A stretch of 64,000 bases of DNA from assembly GCA_003342895.1 (NCBI GenBank), contig PTFA01000365.1:434001-498000 (forward strand). The letters run 5' to 3'. A program made the position numbers and the translations under genes. Source of the DNA: Casuarius casuarius (Eukaryota; Chordata; Aves; Casuariiformes; Casuariidae). Positions within the stretch are counted from its first letter, which is position 1; the number at the start of each line of letters is the position of its first letter. The notes beneath the pieces are model-generated. The model saw only the letters and a list, made by a program, of their open reading frames with translations. It did not search any database and was not told the DNA's origin. Shown piece by piece: positions 25,596-38,122 of this stretch.

Positions 25596-28500
25596 AACAT
25601 CTTGTTTCTTGAAGAAAATGAAATAGCGAGCTAAGAGAATGGTCAGACCTCAGTCGTTCCTTGGAGTGGTTGGCGCCATTTTCCAGAGATTCCCAGAGTA
25701 AATGCAGGCTCTATAATAACATGATTATCTCATTAGGAACAACCAAGTGTTTGGGACTGGGAGATAGTAGGGCTTGAAACACTTACTGGTTTCCCTTGGA
25801 GTAAACTCAAACCTGTGGTTGTTGACAATTCAATGGAAGACACATCCAGGCCTCCTGGTTGGAAAAATGTGGATAGGGAGAAAATGCCAAGACCTGTAGC
25901 TGCTTTCTGTCTCCAACATCAATGCCAAAACACTTTAAAAGTTTAGTATGAAGTAGGGGTTTTAAGATTTGCTTACATCTTGTCAGAGTTAGTAGGAGAG
26001 CAACAAATGGATCCACCACAGCATCTAGCCCTTGTTTTGTATGCAAAATTAGAGCCTAGGAATTGAACCATCCATGCTTGCCTCTGTGTCCACTACATGT
26101 AAGTCTATGCTCTTTTACATATCTAAAAAAATACATTTCCTGCCTATTTTCAGAAGCTTCTTGCCTCAATATAGTTCAGACCTCATGTGTTTAAATAGAA
26201 ATCCTGTACATTTATGCAATTATTTCTCTTTCATTCTTTGATATTTAATGTGCATGAGTAAAAGTTAAAACTTTGTCTGAATCTTGCTATTTGCATACCT
26301 CCTTCTTTATAATGGCTTAAAAAATCTCTTTTCAAGGGTATTAAGCAGAGGCCCTAAAACTGAAATTATGAAACATGAGAGACTAAGGACACTTGATGGT
26401 TAGAATCTTTCACTTGTGACACACTGATAACAGACTGAATTTAGTGTGCTAGCTGCAGCTGTTAGTAAGCAACTGTTTGTTAAACTGTGAAGTATTTTTC
26501 CTTTGAAAAATATTTCAATCATGCCTGTCATAAGTAGAATTTGGAAGTAATTTTAAGTAGATCTTCTTCCAGACTTGACCCAGAATTTGGGCAGTGGAAT
26601 GGAAAAAGCTCACAGCCTTTTTATAGAGCTTGATTCTTTCAACAAATCGGCCTAAAAGGCCAGTCACTGCAAAGGACTCGTTGCAGAGACTTTGTAGCAG
26701 ACACCTGTGAGGTGAAGGCGGTTGTGATGCACAGGAATTTCAGTGGTGGAACTGGTCTGGGCAGTTCCTGGATAGCTTTATTGTTTGTCCTGTGCTGAGC
26801 AGGGTGGCTTGACAGTGAACTGCTTCCCCATCACCTTCCCAAATTGAGAATGAGTTTTAAGTTACATTGTCCATAAACTGTATGAAAATTAGTGGCTCAG
26901 AGTTTGTTGTACAGCAAATGTGAGTGGCTGAGAACAAACGCTTCACTTTATTTTCACCAGATTAGGGTACACCAATACAACAGCTTCAATACGCGATTGC
27001 AGTTGTGGCTTGTGCTGTTCTTCTTGTGTGTTCACAGGCAAGACAGTGTTCTGTCAGTGGCTGGAATAAGACTTGCCTCTCTGCGCTTCTCTCCTTAAAA
27101 ATATGAGAAAGAAATAGCAGTGTCTTGTAAAGATCTACACCAGTGTTTTCTAAATGCTCATTTTAAGAGAAAGCAGAGATGGCACCCAAGTTTATAATAC
27201 AAGTATATGCAGCTCTTAGCAATGAGTCAAAAACGGTGCTTTTATACTAATAAACTAGAAGACTTTAGAATTTGTAAGCATTTTAGCTCAATGCTTCCTA
27301 GAACAAGCTGAGCCCTGACGTGTTAATCAATGAACATGTGGACACTTGATTGTTTACTGTTGTAATTAGGTAAAAGTAATATTGTAAGCTTTGAAAATAA
27401 ATGTTCTAGGCTGTCATCTGAGCACTGCACTTGGCGCAATGACTTAGCTCTACTTGTATTTGTATAACTGAGGGGAAAATGCAACTTAAATTGTCAGGGC
27501 TGCCATGAGCAAACTAACTGGACTGAGTGCAGGGTGGTGCTGTGGTGAAACAGGAATTGAAAAGCAGAAACACTAGCTTAGAGTATGTAATTAAAAATTA
27601 ATTTATGTATGTAATCTAATTAATGTGTGCAATAAAGAAAAACCAACAGAAAATAAGCTTGACAAATTTTTTTTTTTTCCACATATGAGTGTGTTACTTT
27701 ACAGAGCCCTCAGATAAAGTAAGTGAAATATATGAGTAAATTCTGATGGTTGTGTTTAGTCATTGTCAGAATAACATTGACATTATTATAATGCAGTTTA
27801 ACTCCTTATTATGTTCTTTGAACTGAAATAAAACTATAGTACGGAATTATACATAACAGCTAGATCTGAGATTAGGCAAGAAAGTAATCTTCTAGTGCTA
27901 AAAAGATAGCTGAGTTCCATGGTTTAGGGATTTTTGAGCTGAAATTCTAGGTACTGTGGCAGTTTCCCACCCACTGTGTTAAGTTCAACAACTGAATGGA
28001 CTTCAGAAAAGCAGTACTTAAGAACCGAGCCACTTCGGTGAACTCATGGATGGGAAATTGGGACCCCCAGTGAAGGGTCACTTTTTTGGTGTATTCTAGG
28101 CCAAGGTTTTCATTAAGTTCTGGTGGAAACTGATACGTCTAGGGCCTTGGTCACTGCGTGGCTACCTAGGAAAGGTTGAAGGAAGCAACAGGAGCAATGT
28201 CTTCAGGTTGTTCACATGATTAAGTGTCTTTGTTTAAAAAAAACGAAAAACCCTTCTTCAGCAGGGCTCCTTTCATTATTGATTCAAGGATATGTTTCCA
28301 AATAGTCGTCTTTTAGCCATTTACAGGCTGAGTGCTGCTTTTCCTGGGTATGGGACAAGCTTGGGAGTCTCCCTATGCATGCTTCTTGAAACGCCCCAGA
28401 AGCTTTTTGACTGACTCTGTGGACCACTGATGAGCATCCCCTTGCTAGGTGAAAGCCACAGTTGAGCTCCTTGTGTGTTCTTATGTGTTTTTTCTTGTGT

Positions 28501-28844
28501 AAGGAAATCTTGCCATTTACCTTGTTCAAGCAGTAGCTTGTTTTCTCACTTTCCTTTTAACAACAGAATCAAAATTGGGTTAATTTGCTGTGGGATTGTA
28601 GTATGTCATTGCTCCTGTATTGTTACACAGTGACTTCAGCCCTGTGGGAACAGTAAAGATGTATACGAAAGCAACTTGCATTTAAAAAAAACAAAAACAA
28701 AAACCCTACTTCCTCCACTTTCACTAACACGTAAGTTAGCATACAGATGCTAAACAGCAGGTGCTTCTAACAGTCAAGTGACAATAATTCTGCAATAATT
28801 CAGATCTCTAAGGCTGCCATTTCCCCTGTCTTTTCTCTCCGCAG

Positions 28845-28970
28845 CCCTCCTGGGCCAGGTGATGATATACAGTTGGCTTCTCCCCTTGATACTTCCAAGC
28901 AACTGTTAGCTGTTTCTACGGCTTGTGGAAATGTTGACCCTCTGGATGCTGCTGAGCTGACTGCAGCAAG
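28845..28970 (+). CDS. TACC2: TACC2 internal exon, 126 bp
   Basis: The acceptor is excellent: a run TTCCCCTGTCTTTTCTCTCCGCAG ends at 28844. The exon encodes 42 residues, starting with a Ser whose codon is split with the giant exon (AG|C), then PPGPGDDIQLASPLDTSKQL and ending DPLDAAELTAAR, with the final Arg/Ser codon split AG|GTATAG. It resembles the human TACC2 stretch around ADDIIQPAAPADLES as I remember it. The length is divisible by three and the phase is 2-2, so skipping keeps the frame. The residues are acidic and hydrophobic-poor, consistent with the disordered middle region that precedes the SDP repeats. Confidence 0.8.
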
Positions 28971-31900
28971 GTATAGTAAAATACAGCTCAAGGGCTGGGA
29001 AGCAGCTGCCTACAGCTTTCTCATGTTGGTGGGTGGGTGAGAGGACTACAAAGGTTGATGCTAGCTGAGAAATTAATACAGCTTTTCTTGGACAGAGATA
29101 CATGTGGTATGGCTGGTCACTGATGGGTTTGCTGAGTCTGTTTGTAGTCAGTGGAGCGTCTGTGTGACCTCTGTCAGGATTTAAATATTCTCTCGCAGTC
29201 AGAACCTTCAAAGGAACATGTCATTTACCCTTTGCTGAGCCTGAATCATTTTGGACCATACAAGGGTTGTGCCGCATGGCATGGAGGTGCAGTATGTGCC
29301 TTTTTTTTTTTTTTTTTAGGTGCTTAGACTTTTTTTTGGTCAGTACAAGGTAATTGATCCTTCAAGCATTTTCTTGTTAATCTTTAGTTTTGAGAAGTTC
29401 CCTAACAGCATGATGGTGATTAAAAAGCAGGTCAGGTATCTCATTTTTGTTGGGCACTGAGCTTTTTGTCTGCTTTCCTTTGCACTGAGTAGGTAAATTG
29501 TTGCTTTACTTGTGTTGATGGCAGCTGGGTTGTTGTGATCTTTTGACATATGAGTTTGTCTTAATTGCCAACAGTAGAGGAAGTCTTTCAGGGTGTTTAC
29601 CCTTCAGTCATTGTGAATTCAGTGGAGTGTAAACTTTGCACAATATATGTATGCTGGCATTAAATTGGTTAGCTGAAGTACTGGTATTATCTATCAAAGG
29701 CACAAAGAAGCTTGTGCAGGTTGCAGAATCTACCTCGAAAGGTGGGTAGCTTTGGTGTTTAATCTATGCTGGTCTTCCACCAGTCCCCAAACTAGTGCAT
29801 CTGTGAGAAACAAACCTTTTCCTACAACCAGGGTGAAATAAGATGGTCTAGAGGAGCTTACAATGGGAACTGATGTGGAAATGATATGGATTTCTTCCAG
29901 TTATATTGTAAGTTTTTAAACAAATAGACACATTTATTTATTTTTAACAAAGGTAATGGGGTTACTGGTTTTTGTGGAGTCAGTCTTTTCTCACTAATAG
30001 ACTACCATAGTGGCAAGCAGGTTAGAAAAGAGTGAGCAATCAATGAGTTGAAGCTCTGAGCTTCTTTCTAAATGTAGCGGAATTAAAAAAAATAATACCT
30101 ACAGTACCAGCAAGATCTATATATGGTCTCTTGAATACAGTCTGAATTAGAAGACTGTATTGCTCTCGAAGTGGTAGTTTGCTGTTTGTAGAGAAACGGG
30201 TACGCAGGCTGTCTCTGACTAGATGCAATTTTAGGAAACCTTTAGGAAGAACAACCTTAATCAAAGTTTATTGCTTCTTGTAAACCTCATAATTCACACT
30301 GATCACATTCTTATTTGGATCTTGACTTTAAGGCTGAATATATTAAACCTTTTCTTTTGCTCTACTTGATAAGATTCTGACTTTAAAATGGATTTACTGT
30401 CTTTCCAAAAGTTAGTCTCAGGGTTCCTTTCTTCATGTGAGTTGCATACGTTGAGAGTATTAATGCTGAATTGTAATTAGTCCATATAGAGTAGCTGAGC
30501 CCAGCGGGGATGAGGGCAGGCAGATTGTGCAGCAGCCGGAGAATCTGGGTCTTGTTTCCATATTCTGTCCTTGCTTGAAGGTGCAAAGATTTCTGCAACA
30601 ATCCAGTGCTTAAAAGTTGCAAGCCAGGGGTATTCAGCTTGGAAGTAGGTTGCCCTCCAATTTCTGAAATGGTGAGAAGTGAATATACAGTGATCAGCTG
30701 GAGTGAATCTGGCTGCAGGTAGTTCTCACGTGTTGTTTTTAGATTAAAAAAAAAAAGCTGAACATATTCATTCATGTCAATATTGTTTGTTTTTTCTATC
30801 CCTTTATTTTGTATCATTGTTCAACTTTAGACGTAAAACCTGTGTGTTCTCTTTGGACCTGTCTTCCTTGTCCAGGCTGTTGTTACTTGCCAGCTTCTCT
30901 GTTAGCAGGCAGAATGTGCACCTTGCCTAGGCATCTGCAGGTGTCCTGGCAATGGAAATGCAGTAGCTCCAGTGTGCGTCCACCTGCAGATGCAGTTGGA
31001 AGACAGAAGCGTGGTTAATCTCAGTGCAGTGATCTCCTGCCTTGAAATAGTCATGATGTAACTCCCTTGCAGCAGTAACAACTGCTGCTGCTCTCTTTGT
31101 GGCTTGTTCAGATCTAACCTGATAACAACATGATGTTAATAGCAAATGAAAGTAGTACTCTTAAAATTGATGGGATTGTGCTCATTTAAGTGAGGATCGG
31201 TAATAGCAGGGCTGGGCTTTTCTTGCCCAAGGGAAGAGGTTCAGTGATGGTTGTTGTTCATGTCATTGTCTTATCCCCCCATGTCCTTTTTACCTGTTCT
31301 GTGACATGAAGCACATACTTGCCTATATAGGTAAGAATGTCATGTTACAGCCACTGTTTTTTGGCTTTTCATATAGAAATATTGCACCATCACTTTTCAA
31401 TATAACTGCAGAAAAATTCTCTAATGCACAGGTATACAATGTCTCAGTGTCAATGCTTCCTTGTTATACCTGTGTGTTATACTATTGAAATCTTAGCAGG
31501 TTATTAGATAACATGATGTTATTCCAGTCTACCTGCAATAAAATACAACTACAAAGTGTCATTTTGCAACATTTTTAGTTATTTACTAATAGTTCCTTTT
31601 GCTTCCACATGAGTATTTCCCCATCAGGGGTGTCATATAATGCAGATGGTGTGCACTTTGACAGGGAAAAATAATGATGTATATAAGGCAGGGGTCAGTC
31701 TGTACTAAATATCTTCCAGATGGCAGTGCATAATAAGAGATCAGATTTTGTTCCTCCATCTGTCCAGTCAAGAAACTGTATCTTTGTTTTGTTTCTTGAG
31801 GATAACTGTCTGCGTCTTTTCCCCTGCTGATAACATATTGATCAGAGACAACGCAGCATCATCTGCTCAATAAGTAGATTTTATTTATCAAATCTGTGGA

Positions 31901-34900
31901 GTAATGCTCTGAAAAAAATAGGTAAAAAGTTCACTGGCTGTTCTGCCAAGCATTTTTGTTTTAGCAATGAAACCGAAAGGCCAATTTCACTCTGATTTGC
32001 CAGTATGCATTGCGCCAGAAGAAATTTTGGCTAGGCACATCTTTCTCCTTGTGCTGCGGGTGTGGAGCTTTGTAGCAGGGCTTCTATTGCATATAAGAAA
32101 TGTCTGGATTGGAAAGGCCAAAACGGTCAGATAAATGCCCACATTATATAGCCCACAGCTTATCTGGGGGTCCATACTTAGAGGTGTTCAACCTTTCTGA
32201 ACAGTGTCTATGTGTTTGGTTGTGATTAGCCCTGTAATATTTCTGCCTGTCTTCTGGGTAGAAAAGCAGCANGAAAAAATGTCTGCTTGGAGAGCACTTG
32301 GTGAATGACTTGTCCTTGGGGGCAGGCCATAAGTAACAGGCAGCATGGCCCAATCTTGTCCCTTCCACATGCTAAGGAAAGCTTCTGCTCTTCTATTTAA
32401 TCTCAAGCAAAAGATGCAGAGCTGCAGCACAGCTTTTAGTCTAGACTGGTGCCTGCAGCTGAGCCATCAGGAGGAGATTGGGTACAAATGTAAGTATTAA
32501 GAGGTTAAGGTGCTGGCAGAGCTCAGTTGTGGATGCCAGGAAATGAAAGTTATTCTAAACCTGCCTGGATTAGAGCCTTGGAAAACATTATATTCTTGTG
32601 CATCAGTCTCTTTCCCAGCTCCTGTTGTGAAGATGGTGCATTGGTTAAGCAATTGTGTGGGAGTTTGTATAGGTCATGTCAGATCTTCTACCTGCAGTGC
32701 TTCTCTGTCTGAAGATGGACCTTTCCATGCGCTATAGTTCACATCAAGAAATTGTTGATGCTCAGGGTGTGCTCCTCAGCTGTAGCAGCGCAGGCAGGCA
32801 GGAATACCCAGGGCCATCTATGCGTACAGAAGGACAGAAAATGATTTTTGAGAATTACTTAAAAAATACACAGATATAACTTGAAGATTGTTTGTTTTCT
32901 AATCAGCTCAACTCAGTAGGATAAAGACTGGCCAAAGTGTAGTTTATTGTGCGCTGAGAAGACTGTCCCCATTGGTAGTATCCTTGCTACAACCATTTGA
33001 GTAGTACCAGTTGGAAAGTAAGTTTAATGGCAAATCTTGTTTTAGTAAGAGCTGTAGAGAAGTAGAGCACTTAACATAGATGTTTCAGGTCTGAGCTGGT
33101 GCAGGTACCTCATGTACCTGAGGATGATACGGAGCTAGGCTGGCGGATGGGCACAGAGACTCTGTTTTGGACAGGGACATCTGTGCTGTGCTGCCCTGGC
33201 AGGTGTGCCTCAGTTTGTGCAGTCGGTACCTTTTTGTGAACTGCTCTGCTTTTGCCTAGTGCTTTGTAAGCTTATTCCGCCTGCAGCGGGCAGCACCCAT
33301 CTGCAGATCACGTGTTGTGGTGATGGCCAATAACCAGTACCGCAGTGCTGTTGCAATTCTAAGCATATCGAATAATGCGAAAATCATTAGGTGATGATAC
33401 TAGCCCTGGATCTGGTTTGTTTGTCTTGCAGCCTGCTCTGTGGCTTTGCTTGACTCTCCTCAGTACTGTGGTTCTTTCACACCTTCTCAGAGCTGTGGCA
33501 GTGGGGAGAGGGATTGAGACTGTCTGTAGGTATGCTGTCTTTCCCAGCCCTTTCTCCCTCAGTCCGTGACAGTTCTTTCGTTCCACCTGACAGAGGTGGA
33601 GATGCCAGGCATGAGGGGTCAGTGGTCCCTGCCTTGGGGAAAGGAAGACTCGTTCTGTGCAGGCTCTTCTGTGGGACTAAGCCCCACAGCTTGCCCCCTC
33701 CCCCCTTAGGGGCAATTCCCAACCTACCTTCGCCCAGAAAGATTGTGCTAGCTGGGGAGGTGGGATGGGGGAGAGAGTCTTGCTCAGCCTCCCTCTAACT
33801 TCCTGACAAGGTGATGTAGTAGCGTCATGATGTTTGGCAGCCTCCTGATATTTGTGTTGGTGCCAGATGTCAGAGAAGATCCAAATAACAATTTCTATCT
33901 CCACTTTGTTCTGTTTACAAGCCCACTTGCACAACCAAGCCAGCCGACACTTGACATGTATTGTCATGATGGGGACTTGTTATTTGGCATTTTATATGAA
34001 GCTTTGAATGACGGAAGGAGATTACTTGTGGGTTTTTTTAATACACATAGATGATACAGCTCATAAAACCAAATCCAGTGTTTCACAGAGGCTAAGAAGC
34101 AGAGCTCTTCTAACAATGTCCATATTTTGATAGCTGGTTTTGCTTTGCAGAGTGCTAGGATGACATTAGTCAAAGTACATCTCTGAAAATGTTTCCCTTT
34201 TATGTGGAAAGACGTAAAGCAGAAGGCTGTTAGTGGGGAAGCTGAAGGAAAGCAAATGAGCAGTGGTGTGTTTGTGTGAAGGGTGTAGATGAGAGGGGAA
34301 CAGGTGCTACTGTAAGCAATTAACTGGAGCATTTTTATAGAGAATGTGTTTAACGTGAAGTCCATAATTTTATGTACATTTGGTGTTCTTGCTTGACTGA
34401 GCCCTCTTGTGCATTGTTTGGATTTTGTGCTTCTCTGTTTACTCTCCAAACAGATGTTCAGCATTTGCTTATTTTTAGCAGTTTACTTTTTGCTTTAAAA
34501 TCTTACTTTCTCTAATCTTCATGTGACCCTATATAGTCACATTGCCTTTGTATATACTTGATTCTATTACTATATTAGGACAAAGACATTTTTAGCAAAG
34601 GGAAAAGTCCTTTACATGAAAAAGGAAACAGCTTGCTGCTTTTATTACTGATGTGACTGAAAATGCTGGGAAGTCTATTGCAGTGCCAGATCACTTTGGG
34701 CAAATTGGAGAAAGGAGAGGAAAGAGGGTTCGTAGGGAAGGAAGGAAAGAAGAGAAAAGTGCTTAAAGCGGAAATAATTGGATAATTTCTTAGAAGAAAT
34801 TACTTAATAGCTAGCCCATATGACCACATAATAACTTTATGAATGTGAGCTAATTAAGGAAGACCACTTTCAGAAATAGCTTTCACGATCTTAGTAAATT

Positions 34901-37504
34901 ACTGGATTAACACTTTAGGGAATAAATGTTCTCTTCCTCATGTATACCCTAACTAAAGTTAGGGATGTGAATTATGTATTTGGAGGCCTGTTTTGTATAC
35001 ATGTTTATACAGAGTCAGTGAAAACCTGTGCCCTAACATCATCAACTCTCAGTAATGCAAATTAATCAATTTATACAGTTATTCAACCATAGTTATTGGA
35101 GAGAGGAAGGAAACTTTAAAAGAAAAGGCTAAAATAGCTGTTTATGCTTTGTTCTGGAAACCTAAAAGAAACTTCTCACCCAAGGACTGGTTTGCCACAT
35201 TGGAGTCTCAGTCTCTGGAAGCAGGAGCTGGCGTGAGAGGAAGGTGATGTTGTATGTGGCTGCTACTCCAGGGACACAGACGTCCCTCTGCTATGCTGGA
35301 GCTGCCCTCTGAAGGGGAGCATGGCTGCAAAGGACAGGGAGGTGTAGGGTAGGTTCTTGTCATGCACGCCTGAATCTGGGATTAGTCCTGCGGCAGACGG
35401 ACTAACCTGGCTGTTCTGTCCTAAGGAATCGCTCGTTCTATAATTAGGTGAAGAGGTGCTGGTTTGCCTTAAGAAGGCTAACCTGTCTGGAGTAACTCTC
35501 TTAAATAACCAGACAATTGTTATCATTTTTCCTTAAAAGCTGAAGTCCCTGGTCAGAGCTGCTTGAGATCTCACTGGTTAGGCTGGATAGGGACCTTTGG
35601 GCCTATTTCAGGGTCAGCTGAAGCAAGGAGCATCCCCCTGGGAGAACCATAAAAGTATAACTGCGTGATGGGTTTTTTTCAGTGAATAGCTTCCATCCCC
35701 TATCTGCAGGTTGAATAGGTACAGAAAGGGTCTTGCTTAGCTCGTTGCAAAGCTGTTCCATTCTCTATTACATGTCAATTGTATGAGCAAAAAGGTGAGA
35801 GACTTAAAGACTCACCTGGTGGTGTAGGAGGAGGAAACCTAGCTTCCACATTTCCAGTCACTGTGATGCAGAGTGGAACAACAAGATTGCGAAGGGTGGA
35901 GATTGACCCTTTTCATAATACTGTGCAGTCATCAGTAGCTTTTATGTCTCTTGGTGAAGAGGGGAATTCAGATCTCCAGATGCAGGAGGGAATCAGACCT
36001 ACTGTTCACTGACTCTTCCTTCGCTTTATGAAAGAGTTTGAAGACACTGGCACTTTTCAACACTTTAAAAATAGTCATTTACTTACGAGTGCTGAGCATT
36101 CAAACCGCAAAAAATAACTATTACGTAGGTTTCTTGTGTGCAAGCAACTGTTGAAATATTTGTTTAGGTGTGGTAGTCAGTGCTGTTTTGTTTTTATCCA
36201 CGTATGACAAGCTAAACTGATTTTTAGGACCATGTGTTTTATCCACGTGTTTTTTCAAGACATAAAATTATTGTTTATGTGGTTTATTTTCTGTCATTAG
36301 TTTAATGAGTGTAGCCAAGAGCAGGAGGAGTATGGTTACCACTGTGTTTCAAAGCAATGGAAAATGCAAATGAGTGTTTCGTGGAATGCTTTTTTGGAGG
36401 CACGGATGATTTACCTTCATAAAGAGTGCTAGAAGGCTCAGGAGATCAGAGTGCTTTATTTGTACTGCTGTCTATTGCCGCAGGGAAGTCTGAAGGCTTT
36501 TCTTCCAACTTGGGTTTTGCTTAAGACAACAGAAAATTAATAGACCCAGGGATGTCCACTGCTGAAACACCATGTTCTGCTCTGATTTGCCTTGAGAAGA
36601 GGGAAAGACAAGATTACTTTCTGTTCCGTGCCAGTGATTTTGGCAGATGACTGTTTTCTCATATATGCTGGTTTTTTGGCTATTCATAATCCTCTGGCCT
36701 TTCACTTAAATTTGCACATTCACTCCCATCAAGAGCACCAGGAGAGGGCACTCCTACCCTTACTTCTTAACTTTTGTTTGCCATAAAGAAATTTGGTCTT
36801 TCCAAACTGTATTTAGGTGCTGTGTAACTCATTAAATGACTGTCAGTTTCTGAGCTTGGTTCTTGTGAGGCTTTGCTGAACAGAGAAGCTTTTAAGAATT
36901 AACAAAACCAGTAGTATTACAGTTCTGTAATTCATCTTACGAGTTTTGGGGTTATTGTGCTTTTAAGTTTTACAGCATACTGAGGGCTTTTAAAATAAGA
37001 AATTTTATTCCTGGTTTTCTTTTTTTTTTCTTTTTCTTTTTTTTTTTTTTTAAAGGTAAGTCACTCCAGCAACCAGCAACTTCCCTTAAATCGCAAGGAG
37101 ACTTAGTTGAGTGTTCACTGAGGAGAAGACTACGTGACAGAACTGCAAAGCTGCCATTATGATTTGCATAGTTGCACTATTTTCATATACAGAAAGCATA
37201 GAAAACTCTTAAATACTTCTGAGAGTTAATGTTGTGATCTAGTAAGTGCTGTTGAAACTTTGCAGTAGTACCACTACTGTAAGTGTAATCTGCAGATATA
37301 GATGAAACATGGTTTGTAGGAAGAAGTAATTTGGGGGTGTGATAAGAGGGAGAGACAGTATTTAGGGTTGGGGAGGGGGTGACATGCTCCTTATAGAAGC
37401 TTAGATCTAGTCAAAGATAGCTCATCATCTAAGGAAGCTCCACAAAAGCTTCTCGCACACTGCTTGAATTTATCAGCTTATTATTTTTAATAATTATTTT
37501 GCAG
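28971..37504 (+). other. TACC2: TACC2 intron, about 8.5 kb
   Basis: This intron runs from the donor GTATAG to the acceptor TTTTGCAG at 37504. It contains T-rich runs near 29301-29319 and near 37021-37052. Short ORFs on both strands lack recognisable families and have no splice-site pairing in the TACC2 phase. I see no other gene or well-preserved mobile element. Confidence 0.75.
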
Positions 37505-37645
37505 TACTTCCAAGCCTGATAGCTGCAAAGAACCTGATAACCTCCTTACAGTTGTTTCTGAAGATGTACCTTTAGTTGCTGCCCCTCATGATGTTGTAGA
37601 ACCAGCTGTTGAAGAAACTGAAGGATTCACAGAGGAAATAAAGAG
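37505..37645 (+). CDS. TACC2: TACC2 internal exon, 141 bp
   Basis: The acceptor TAATAATTATTTTGCAG ends at 37504 and the donor AAGAG|GTATTG follows 37645. The exon encodes 47 residues: a split Ser (AG|T), then TSKPDSCKEPDNLLTVVSED, a middle part VPLVAAPHDVVEPAVEE and the ending TEGFTEEIKR, whose last codon is split AG|. In human TACC2, the segment just before SSDSEEAFETPE ends with an Arg split in the same way, as far as I remember, so this is probably the last exon before the shared part of all isoforms. It is acidic, 3n long and phase 2-2, so it can be a cassette exon. The next exon is not in the window. Confidence 0.8.
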
Positions 37646-38050
37646 GTATTGTGCAATTGTTTCATACAGTACACCAATAAATTTCCATGTTTGGACATCC
37701 ACATTTGCTTAAGAATACATAGCTAGTATAAAAGAGGTTGAATAATTTTAATGGGGTATTTTGTCCGAGTTATGTGAATGTGTTTTTGATACATTTTTGA
37801 AACCAAGTGCTAACCTATTGAGACCTTACTCCAGTATATTTACTCCAAAAGACCAGAAGAGGGAGCTTAGACTACACTGGTTATTACTAAGCCCATCTTC
37901 CTTATTATTTTTAAACTAGTAGATTTTTAGTTTTTTCCAAACATTTTCCTTTTTTGACGTTTGGTTGTTTTATTTTTATATTTGGGGGAGGGGAGGTTGA
38001 AGCAGGTCATGTGCAAGAGGACTCTTCTCATGGTCATTTCTCTTGAGGTC

Positions 38051-38122
38051 CGCCCCATGCTTTCCCGCCCCATGCTTTCCCGCCCCATGCTTTCCCGCCC
38101 CATGCTTTCCCGCCCCATGCTT
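38051..38122 (+). repeat. 15-bp minisatellite, 4.8 copies
   Basis: Four perfect copies of CGCCCCATGCTTTCC are followed by a partial copy of 12 bases (ending at 38122). The copies are identical, which implies recent expansion or active homogenisation, and the unit is much more GC-rich than the surrounding intron. The open frames across it (Arg-Pro-Met-Leu-Ser repeats) are a by-product of the 3n unit length. Confidence 0.95.

Larger units (their letters stand above)
10047..28844 (+). other. TACC2: TACC2 intron, about 18.8 kb
   Basis: This intron joins the giant exon donor (GTATTT) to the acceptor at 28844. Human TACC2, as I remember it, has additional residues between the equivalents of these two exons. 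I searched for a matching exon and could not identify one. The intron carries simple T and A tracts, a CR1-like 3' fragment, an L3/CR1-like tail, a MIR-like fragment, an AT-rich palindromic patch, and a CpG-enriched segment near 22.02-22.63 kb that may be a promoter. Everything else between 10.05 and 28.84 kb shows no feature I can support. Confidence 0.75.

Noticed and set aside
38051..38122. CRISPR array
   Set aside because: The repeats adjoin without spacers and this is a vertebrate genome, so it is a minisatellite.
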